Positions 12,601 through 24,600 of a stretch of DNA of 64,000 nt are shown here, in pieces. The stretch is from contig CM074185.1 of NCBI GenBank assembly GCA_037179385.1, positions 50,967,000 through 51,030,999 of the forward strand, in the 5' to 3' direction. A program made the position numbers and the translations under genes. Origin of the DNA: Holothuria scabra. Its lineage: Eukaryota > Echinodermata > Holothuroidea > Aspidochirotida > Holothuriidae. Every line of letters begins with the position of its first letter. Positions within the stretch are counted from its first letter, which is position 1. The notes below the pieces were generated by a model. That model saw only the letters and a list, made by a program, of their open reading frames with translations, was not told the origin of the DNA and did no database searches.

Positions 12601-15600
12601 TTCGGGTCCAATAGTTATGGAAAGGGTGAAAATGTTCAATTTGGTAGCGTCCTGATTTGTAACAAGTTTTGCACAATATGACAAAGTGTGTGATCACGAA
12701 TTTTGAAAACTGAATTGAACCGTTAATTATTCACTCGTAAAACAGTTGTTTGCAGGTAGGCTGTAGAGATTGTCTAGGTTTGACCATTTTTCATTGATAT
12801 GGGAAGAAAAGTTAACAGGTTTAGCAAGATTTGTTGAATTTCCTTTACCAACTCAATGAGCCGCTTTAAAGAGGCGAATGCAGTCATCCCAACATAAATT
12901 ATTACAGTAGACTATCCAATTTCATGAATGGCTCTTAAAATCATCTGACATACTTTTCCTCTTTAATTTTGAAATGTGCTAGGAGTGACTGATTGACATA
13001 CCTAAGTTGAATTTGCAATATTTAACTCCTGAAATATTATGAAAACTATTATGAAAACTTTGCCCATTACTAGGGAGCTTTGATTTCACGATGCGGACCT
13101 CATCTACAACCAAATGACGTCAGTTTGTGTCTATTGCACTTCGAGCACAAGGTGATATAACGCTACACCAAGTTGCGAAATGACAGGAGGAACACAGGAG
13201 GTCATTACCTTGTTGCTTACATTCGCGTCGTGCAATCTAAAGCCCATGAGCAGTATGCTTGTTACTGGTATAATCTTAAATAGCAACGCAATGTATTCCT
13301 TTAAGGAACACAGACTGCGTGTTTGGTATAACGTTAAGAGCATCCACCTCTTACGCGGAGGGCCCGGGTTCGATTTCCAGGTCGAGTCATACCAAAGAAT
13401 CTAAAAATTGAACCCACTGCCGCTGTGCCGCTCTGCGTGATGCTCCGCATACGCAGTGGAGTAGGAAAAACAAGCCAGTGAGCCACAACTAAAAAAAAGG
13501 CCATGGCCGGCTCGATTTGAACCAATAGGTTGGAAAGTGGGCCGTAAAACTCTACTTTACTTTCTAACTAACTTACCTTCAAAGAAGACGTCTCTTCTGA
13601 TCAAAAAGAGTCTCTTGACCCTTCCTTTTGGACATTTGCTGAAATTGTTAACAAAAAGAAAATGGGTGACTGAGGACCTATATTTCAGTTTCTTCAAATA
13701 GACCACTACCGTCACTCCCTTCCATTTCATTCCTGTGGACTGAAGTCATAAGTTACACCACGGTATCTGTCTTGAGAGAAGATTAAATGGAGACATGCTC
13801 CGTATACTCTTAAACAGTTGGGTAATGCATTTCACCAATACTGGTCACCTACCGTACGTGGCAATACTGGTATTGGATAAAACTTGTCCAAAACTGGTGA
13901 ATTTACGAGTGATATAACTGTTTCGGTACAAAATTTTTGGGTAACTCACCACTCGGATGACCAATTATTAACAAAATACCCAATTTCAGTATCGGCACAT
14001 ACGTGAAAAGCGGTTGGTGAACATTCATCCAACTGTTTTAAGAGTGAATATGAAATGGAAAGATATACCTACTTAATTAGCTGACTAGTGTGTCTTCAAC
14101 CCAACACCTTACCTGTCCCATTTATCGGAATGGTACTTAACTGGATGTATTTACAGGGTCTGCAATAGCAAAAAAAACTTTCACGGCAATCAAGGTCAGC
14201 GTTGTGTTAGTAACTGTCTGGTTAGATTTGGGTCATTGTTTAAAAATTCATACTCCAATTAAACCTAGTTGGTAATATATGCTACATAATGTTTCCCGTT
14301 GTTACAATCACCAGCCAATCATGATTTCTGTCTTTTCACTTCTCGAAGAACAATTGAAGATGGCGTCACATACAGCTACAGTGTTAGAGCCTTGACTGAT
14401 GTTGTGATTGGGTCAGGTTTCAAACTGGGACATCCAACTCCTCCCACGGAGTATTTCGTTGGTAAAGCATTTTGTGGAGACGGATCTCTTGATACGTGAG
14501 ATATTAATTTATATCAGACATCTGCCACGTCGTGATATCTTTCTGACCCTTTACTAAAAACAAATTTCTACATGTTTTCCTACTCTCAGCCACATATCAC
14601 TGCTTCTAGCTGTTACGCTCGTCCTGATGCGTAGTGTATACGATAAAGACATTTGTTTATAAAAACATTTAAATAATTTTTTACCCATTTCGATATTTAA
14701 GATAAAAAAAACAAGTGCAAGTGTAGCTATAATGATCGTGAACTAAACATGAGGTATATGTACCTCTGACTAAATAATGTATGACACAGATTCAACTAGT
14801 ACCTTAAAGGTCCAGTTCTCTCACCCCAAACAGTACCAATTCTCCTAACCTTTTTACTTAAGCCCCTCCCACAATTGTCTGAAATCCATGCTTATCCAGT
14901 CACAATCTCAGTTTATTGCTTCAGGGTGAATATAGAAAAGCTCTATGTGTTTAACCAAAATCACTTTCAGTACAGTTCATGCTGTGTAATATAAACTTTG
15001 GTAATCTGCATCTTTTTAATTAACTGTCAATCAAAAAGCTGGACCAATGGAGAATTTCTGTACCCCCCTACAAGAAGTGTAGTTTGGGGAGAGAGGATTG
15101 GCCCTTTAAATCCATCTATATACATTGTAGATGAAGTAAATAAATAGTTATGATAGGCTGCCTAGAATAGACTTGTACAGTATTTAATTATTTCGAATAT
15201 AAATATAATTTTCTTCAGAGGTGAGGATTGCGACGATGGTAACTTGGCGGGCGGTGACGGTTGTAACATGCAGTGCCATGTAGAAGACTTCTTTCATTGT
15301 GAAGGTACAGTGTTCATTTGAATCCATTTGCGCAAAGCGCGAGTCACGTTTTCTTAAGTCCTCCCGACTCTCTGGCAAAGAGTCGTTCGGCGAAACCAAA
15401 CTATGAAATTGCTACTCAAGGAATCTCCGTCTACCGAAGGACAACAGTTGACCAACCTCACGGACCTCAGGCCATTTAGGATACATCATTGGTCTGTCAT
15501 GTATGGCTCCATTCTAGACTGGATGAAAAGAACAGATATTACCCAACACACTGCCCGCGGAGAACCCGGGTTCGATTCCTAGGTCGAGTCATACCAAAGA

Positions 15601-18600
15601 CTCTTAAAAATGGAACCTACTGCCGTTTTGCGTGATGTTCCGCATAATCAATGGACTAGGGAAAACAGGCCAGTGAGCCACAACTGGAAAAGGCCTTGGC
15701 CAGCTCGACTTGAACAAATAGATTGGAAACTGGGCCGTAAAACTTTATCTAAAAAACTAAGTATCCACACAACACTTGGATATTAGCCAAAAGTTCGAAA
15801 AGCTATTGTGTACACCTTTTTGTACACCTTCAAGCATGAAAGCTCAGGCGAGTTACTCTACTTTTTCTAAAGTTCTCCCGACCTTCTGGCAAAGGGCCGT
15901 TCGGTGAAACCAAAACTTTCACTACTTTCCGAAGAAGCTATTACGTCCTCTGAAGGACAATACGTGTCCAACCTCACGGCCCTCAGACCATTTACATTAT
16001 TCTCAATTACTTCTTCTAAAGTTCTTCCGACCCTCTGGCAAAGGGCCGTTCGGCGAAACCAAAACTTTCACTGCTTCACTGCTTCCCATTATTCTAAAGT
16101 AATACCGGACCGGATACCTATCCAATATTTGTGAGTTTTACTTTAAAACGTCTGCATCTATGGTCGGGACGAACCCCAGAATTTGCTATCCTGTGTGAAT
16201 ATATGATTTGTATATCAGGACCAGGAAAAAAATTAATAGTAAATATTTTGTAATGTAACATCGATAGACAGTTTTTATCGGACTACACATAAACCGCTAA
16301 AAGCTGTCGTCAGATAAATTTAATTTGCACCCTAAATACATCATGTGTGCCTCTAAAAAGTAGGTCTTTTACATATAACTGAAGTCAAAAGGCCGAAAAA
16401 CCGAGAAGCGACCGTTAGGTATAGACGATTAAACTGCATGCTTCCTTTGTTTTTCTCGTATAAGTTTGGACTAGCCCGGTTGGTTTAATTCATTATTCAT
16501 ATAGACTTGGAGAAAACATACGTGCGTTCAATGTGATTAAGGTCTAATTCAACAGAGAATTATCTGATTTTTTTGTTTCCCATCCATGTTTTCATTTTGT
16601 CTGGGATGACACAGATATATCGTTAAGTCACCTAAGTAAGAAATAAGACTAGCACTGGGGCCATCTTGGAAATCTTGGAAATAAAGTTTTCCCTTGTCCA
16701 TGTATTATTGTCCATGTATTATAAGTCTACCGGTACACACCATTGTCGTTGAGGGAATTACCTTCATTTAAATGTAACACCCACAGCCTATGTTTTTCAC
16801 TCATGTTATTGCCATCACATTTTTGTGCGCAGTTGTTTCAATGTTTTATTTTCTCAGGCGAACCCAGTGTCTGTCGCTATTTTCGCGGAGATGACGAGTG
16901 TGAATCCTTCGAAGTTAATCTCGATTCCTGGCAGGACTGTGGTTTCTTTACACCAGAGGGTTATGTCGATCAGTGGGCAACAAAAGCAGAGATTACGGAA
17001 CATAATACAACAAGATGTGATCCTCTAAAATTAGTTGGGAAATCTCCTTCTAACAAAGTAAGTCTTCTTTCAAAATTCCCTGCAAATAAAGGTTGTAAGA
17101 ATTGGGTGGCAGGGCCGGACCCAAGAGTAGGCCTGGAGTCCAACCATTCCATCTTGTTCACTGATTGTTCCCCCCCCCCCCTTAAATTTTTATGCTTCCG
17201 CCGCCACTGTGCCCAAGTGCCTAAATGAATAATTCATGGAGTTATTGTGATATGGGAGAATAAAGGTATGGTGTCTTCCATAATACCATAATAATATGAC
17301 ATTATATTTTATTCGATAATTTAGACTATTATTTGCCATTGCGGTGATACTAGCCTCTATGTAGAGCCGAGTATGACTCCTGAAACAGTTGAAAAAAATT
17401 TAACTACTGTGCAAACTTTACATGCAATATTCACCTTTTAATCTTTACCCAAATCTTGGAGACTTCACACATCCGTCGGTCAATTTGAAGGAGTGATAAA
17501 AGAACAGAACCCTTTCCCTTTTCCCTCGTGTCTAACTTTTGTGTTATGTTTGCCCACCCCCACCCCACCCCCACCCCAAGAAAAAAGTAGACGAAAAGTA
17601 TCGTGTGGATAAAAATTTTAAAAACTTCGATTTCAAGAAGAAAACATCAACTTAACGAATTTTACACTCTGTTTTCAGTAATCGCTACTGTAAGTTTTAG
17701 AAATATTAGCGGAATATTCCAGAGTCAATTTCATAGGGTCTCTGTTAAAAGATAATAATTTGGTATCGCCCGCGTATCAAACCCCGCACCTATAGGTTGT
17801 TCAAAACTCAAGATATTCCTCTTAAAGATAGGTTATCTTTGTCAAAAGCAGACTAGCAGTTGCTACAAGGTTACAACATTTTATGTAAGATCGGCAGATT
17901 AAATACAAAATCTTTTATCGTTCTTTAAAATTGAAGTAACTAATTTGACCTCGAAACTTCACACCAGTGAAATATTCAATTGTGGTCGTCTGGGTTTGGG
18001 TTGAATAATTTAGCTGTTTGAAAATTAAAGCTGCAACCCAAAGGTTGCAGCTTTTAAAGTCTCTGCATATTTCATTTGCATGTGTTAACATTATAAAAAT
18101 GCAAAGGTCGCGCAATTAATCTGCTGATGTGACATCACAGATTTCTCCACTAGTGGCGTATACGGGATTTATCCGAAGGGGGTGGGAGGGGCATGCAGTA
18201 TGTTAAGGGGTCGCTGGAGTGGGGAAGGGCCCAATGGGAGGTGGTGTTCCCCTCCCCCTTTGAAAAGTTTTGAAAATTTGGGAGTCCTTTCTTGCAATTT
18301 GGTGCTATGAATGGTACCTTTGTAAGTAATATTTTTCACAGAATATAAACATTTTCTTTTTTTGTTTTGACTTTCAGTTCTGTCGAATATTTTATGATAT
18401 AGCATCGTTTGAAAGTGAGCTACATGTTTCTCTTCACGATTCTTGGTCTCCATGTTCAAATGATTTCCTCTCATCCTGGTTACATAATGACTTGTTCGAG
18501 GTTCAGGTAACAAATTTAGTTTATTATTGGTTTCGATGAAAAGAGAAACCTATGCATTCATGATGGTGTGTGTATATGTGTGTGTGAGTGCACGTGTGTG

Positions 18601-21600
18601 TATGTGTGTGTTTGTGATATTTCGCTTGTTTACACGATATCTTGAGAAGGGATGATCTGACAGTTCTCAACCTTGGTACACAGATATACCATACTGAGAG
18701 GAAGAATCCTATTGATTTTGGTGGAGGTCAAATGCCATCTTGGGTCACAGGGGTTAAACACTTATATCATTGTTTACACGATATCTTATGGTAGGAAACT
18801 TGAATTCATTTCAAACTTGATACGTTGATGCAATATGATGTAAGAAAGAATCCTATTAAAATTTTTTGTAGAGGTCAAAGGTCATATGGGGTCACATTTG
18901 GTCAAACCCTGAAATCCTTATTTACACGATATCTCAAGGTAGGAAACATGGATTGATTTCAAACTTGATATGCAGATGCGTTGTGATGTAAGGAAGAACC
19001 CTATTAATTTTGAAAAAAGTCAACGGTCATTTGGGGTTACATGGGGTCCACCCCCGAATTCCTTGTTACACATTATCACATGGTAGGAAACTTGATGCGT
19101 AATGATGTAAGAAAGAACCCTATTAATTTTGGTGGAGGTCAATGGTCATTTGGGGTCACGAGGGTCAAACTCAGAAAACCTTGTTTGCACGATATCTCAA
19201 GGTAGGAAGCTTGGATTGTTTTCAAACTTGGTTTGTTGATGAATCATGATGGGAGGTAGAAAACTGGGATAGAGTTCAAAGTAAGTATGTGGATGTGTTA
19301 TGGTAGGAAGATGGCATCTGAAGTTCTTGGTGAAGGTTGAAGGTCATTTGCGGTCACCAGCGGTCAAACTATGAAAACCTTGTTTAGGATTGCCCAAAGC
19401 ACGAAACGTGGATGTATTTCATAATTAGTATAGGTATGTGGATGAGTTATGATGAGAAGCTGTATATGGTTTTTTGTGGAGGAGAAAGTACATCTGGGGT
19501 CACCAAAGGTCAAACTTTGAAAACCTTGTCAAGGTAGGAAACTTGGATGGATTTCATAAGTAGCATGTGGATGTGTTATGTTGAGTTGAAAGTACTGTAC
19601 CTATTGTTTTTGGTGGAGGTCAATGGTCATCTGGTATCACCTGGCATCAAACTCTGAAAACCTTGTTTGCAGAATATCTTAAAGGGAAATATTATGTTTA
19701 AAACGCTCTAATAAAGAGTACGAAGGAAATGGCTCAGAGACTCTCCAGTAATTCAGTCTTAATCATAAACCCCAGCAATAGCTACGAACATCTCTTCACT
19801 AAAATACTATGCTCAAGAAGGGCCACGGACGTTGCATCATTTGAAATGTTGAAAGTTCGGGTAAACAAGTAGTATTATTGGGAAACAAACAGCTAATATC
19901 TATCTGCGGGAAACTTAATTCTTAAAAAGAAGGCTACCATACTGCCTTATTTTGAAAATCTATCACCCTGTGTCAATAAATGTTAGTTTTAAAAGGATGA
20001 ATTGTTATTGCGAAACAAACGCAATATTTCCCTTTAAGGCACAGTAAAAAATTTGGCTTTTTTGAATATAGAAGTGTTTTGGTTAAAAGAAAAACCAGTT
20101 TCTTACTGGTGGAGTCAAAGGTCACTTTGGGTCACTAGGCGTTAAAAGTAATGTAGCATTTTATTGAAAAGAAGATGTATGTTTCATCGCAACCTCCATG
20201 CATTTTTCAGTTTTTTGTGTTCTAGTTGTTGAAGGTAATTTACCCAGTCAATTGCCTAATTTTGACCAGCGTCTTAATCGATAAGTGATCATCACGAATC
20301 CATCATAGTTTAGTTTAGAAAATAGAAAATCGAGAAATAATTTGTAACTCATTCATCTATTCAAGTATTACATTTCCAATTTTTGAAATTATTTAGCAAA
20401 TCTTTGACCCTTAATAGGTTATTACACACTCTAGTCGTGTTAATTTGACGGATATGTAGAAAATAAACCTCAAAGCTTGTATGTTTGTTTAACTTTATGT
20501 AGTAGACTTGGGCTACCTTGTGTGGGTCCTAGGTAAAAACAATAGTTATACCTTAGCAAGGTTGCGGGAAAAGTCATGAAAGGGAGACAAATGTTGGCGT
20601 CACTTTCACCCCTCCCCCATCCACTCGAAATAAACTCTACAGCCTTCCTAGTTCTACGGTACGTTCGTGTAGTTGTTCTTAATTGTTTTGGCTTTTGTGC
20701 AAGATAATGTGTCGACAATGTGGGATTCCCGCTCAAACGTTTCGCCAGATGCTATCTCTGGATTTAGTTTGGAATGCTCTTCCTTAAATGCAATTATGTT
20801 ATTTTGTAGGGTCCCCTTTTGAAAGGGCCTCTTGCCACGTGCCCTGTCGGTCCATTGTACTTATATTCGCCACTAGCTTTATGTATGTGTATATGGCTTT
20901 ATGTATGTGTGTATAGTCAATCCGTGTTTGGGACAGGCCTTAAAAATGTCTGCAGCCGGGAGGTCTGGAACTCGACTCCTGGCCGGGTCATACCAAAGAC
21001 TTTAAGACTTTAAACGTGGAACATTTTGCCACGCATTGAGGTTGGTGGTCGGCATTAGAAATGGAGTCTGGAAACAAGCCAATGAGTTACAACTGGAAAG
21101 AGACCGAAGCCGGCCCGAGTTATGCTTAGAAACTGAACCGCAAAACCCCATCTAACTAACTAACTATCTTGACAATGTTTCCTATGCTGTCGTGTGCTGT
21201 ATGGGATTTCGTCATCGTCATCATCGAAGTCGTCCGAGTCCTTGTTGTCGTCCTCAACCGTACAATGGCAGAACATCCGCTTCCCGCGAGGGAGACCCGG
21301 ATTTAATACCAAGGTCAAGTCATACGAAAAACTAAAATGGATCCTATTGCCTTGATTACGCATGAACAATGGAGTGGAGAAAACGATCCAGTGTCCAAGA
21401 GCTGGAGAAAGGGTCGTGGGTCCGCTAGGTTAGATCATAAGGTTAGAAATTGCGACATTAAACCCCGACAAACCAAGGGGATAGAAGCGCATTGTTAACA
21501 AGGTGTTTCTTGATTGGCTGTCGCCATTGTATTACATCGATTATATTCTTTGTTAGGGTTTAGGGTTATCGTTAGCCAGTTAGGAAATTTCTTTTTAAGC

Positions 21601-24600
21601 AGTGCGCATCGCCCCAACCAAGGGTCCAAGGCGTGATAATTTTAAACGTACAGCCCAATGCATAAATAAGATCTGGTAGCCAAAAATGGCATGATAAATG
21701 GTAACCTCTAACCGAGTGAAAAATATTATTATTCTCCTAGGTTTCTTTCGATCGACCAGTCGTTGCAACTACTGTCATAGTTCATTTGGCAGCTGTGGTG
21801 GACTTCAAAGATAAACCGGTGATAATAAGAGTTCAACTTTTGGATCCACGTGGTCGAATTCACGCAGAACCAGCAAGTAGGGTTGTTTTGAGTTGCCATG
21901 ACAACCCGATTCACATCAATATCTACCAAGATCTTTCATATTCATTCTATTACACCAAGTATGTCAAGTTACACTTTAATCAACCCTACGTGGCTGTCTC
22001 CGGTGTTCGCCTCCGTGAGTCAACCACCCTCAACCCTGTCGCTCTGGCTTCATGTGGAACAGGCTTCCTGTTCAACCCGATAACGCAGCAATGTGGGAAC
22101 TACAGTCAGTTTATACCAACGTGCCAGCGCATCCCTTGGAACGTCATTCGCAACGCCAATACCACATGCGAAGGATTTCTGGAAGGAGACGTGTGTCACG
22201 TGGAGTGTCATGTGGGGTACAGACCGTCAGATGGTATGAAGGTAAAAAAAACATCTTACACTTCCACACGTTCCATCTAAAATTTTAACATAAAATTATG
22301 TTTGATGAGATTGCTGCATATACTTACTTATACACTGTTAAGACTATAAGCGAACTAGGAACCGAAGTAGGATTCATCACAAATTATTGAGCAGTGCACC
22401 ATTTCAGTTTGGGTGAGTAAACTTCAACGCTTTACATCTCGATTCAAGAATGTCCTATAGATGGGAGTTGGACTGTTACATCATTTTTCATGCTGCTTAA
22501 TACATATTTTTTATTTTTTTACTTGAGGTACACTTTTCTAGTACTTCAATTTTAAACCAACAGATAAATTATTCAGAGCAGATATCAGGCCCGTAGGCAG
22601 ACAATGTACTGGGGGGCGAGTTTCATATAGGGGGGGGGGGTTGTTTGGAGCCTAATGTGTAAAATAATTAAGTCAATCACCTCAACCACAAACTCTCTGG
22701 ATTAAGCTAGAAGGTTACAAGTTGAGGTTTCAAACTCAAACAAAATCAATTATAAAATTCAGGGAGACTTTCACATCCTTTCCCTTCCGTTCTTGTATCC
22801 TGGCTATGAGCCTAGTGTAAGTGAAAAAGATATTCATAAAGGCAAGCAGACTAAGAAAAAACAAGTCTTGATTTATAGGTATTAGAAAGCAAAATTTGTC
22901 GAATACTGAAGTCTACATGCTGGCACGGATCCAAGGGGGGCTTTTACGACCTCAGCCCTCCTTTTTCGGCCATATCAACAATAACGGGAGATTAACAGTG
23001 CTGCTGGCGCACACCTGATTTCTCTTGACTTCAGCCCCCATGTCTTGAATGTCTGGATCCGTGCCTGAGTCATGATGGTTTTGCTTTGTAGTTTTTTTTT
23101 TTGAGCTAAAAAAATAACCTCTAAATCGTTTTTTATTTCTTCCATAGCTGACTTGTAGGGAAAAGAAGTGGGAAAATATTGACGAGACAGTATGCAAACC
23201 AGTGATATGTGCCAGCCCTCACATTGAGAACGCTGTGGTTTCATGCCCTAGCGGCAAATCATACCGAAAACGTTGTTCATTCAAATGTATTCCACCAGCA
23301 AAACTGAAAGGTATGAAAAGTAATTTGATTGAGTTCCCGAACTTCCAATTATACTCGTAGATTTTCAGTGGCGGCACTTCGGCTGGGCTGGAGGGGGCAT
23401 TTTCCTTCAGATTTTGGTCTTGCCGCTCCACTTTCCCTACAACTTAGGTCAGTTAGGAGTTGGTTTAACAAAAAAAAAATAAATAACCTCCTCAGAGACT
23501 TAATTTTTCATCCAGAGATATGCTTAAAGGGCCAAACCTGTCACCCCAAACTACAATTTTGGCACGGGGTACCGAAATTCTCAATTGGCTCAGCTCTTTG
23601 ATTGACAGCTAATTCAAACAATGCAGGGTACCAAGGTTTATATTACATAGCATGAACGGTACTGAGAGCGTTTTGGTTATATAAATTGAGTTTTTCCATA
23701 CTCACCTTGAAGCATGCAATAAACTGAGATTGTATCTAGATGAGGATGAATTTCAGACCATTGTCGGAGAGTCTTCAGTAAGAAGGTTAGGAAAATTGGT
23801 ACTGTTTGGGGTGAGAGAACTTGGCCTTTAAATCGCCGAGCTTCCGGGGGCTTCGCTGTAAACGAACTTGTAACCTGCAGCTGCCTACGTTTGGAGTGGC
23901 AGATTGCTTCACGAGAACACAATATTTTTTAGGAGTACTCGCATGTTCTGTCGAAGAGATTTTTTTACCTGTACCGCAAAGTAGGGGCGGAATCCCCCCA
24001 AAAATTTTCAGGGACTATTGCCTTAAAAGACAGTATTTTGTCATCAAACACACTCCCAGTTGCCCCAACCTGCATACTTCTACTGTTCTAGTATCTCCCA
24101 CAATTGTGGAAAATGCATCAAGGCATAACCTGCTGGCACAAGGTCCTAATGTGTAATAAGAACACTTTCATTTCACAATTATCGAACTGAGTGAGTTGAA
24201 AATTTCTGTAAAATTGTACTTTGGAGTGACGAATGACTACCTTTAATAGCTAAAACACATCTATCTGGACTTCATTTCGTCCCATTGAGTTATGTAGATG
24301 GAGTTTTACGGCCCAGTTTGTAACCACTTGGTGTAGCTCGAGCCAAGCCAGTAAAACACAATTGTGTTTTGTTTTATTGGCTTGTTTTCCCTACTCCATT
24401 GCTTACCCTGAGCACCAAGCACAACGACAGCAGGTTTGTTTAAGCCATATTTCTGGCTACGTCATTGAATCACATATTTTATAATATTGACCATACTTAA
24501 AAGTGGAAGGATAGTTGCCTTGTTACATGTTCTGTTGTAGATAATCTCATACTCGATTAAAATACAGTCCCTTCGTTTGTTTCAGGAGATCAAGACTCCA

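Noticed and set aside
18169..18513. 114-residue minus-strand frame
   Set aside because: Antisense shadow of the 18378-18506 exon and the adjacent transposon end.
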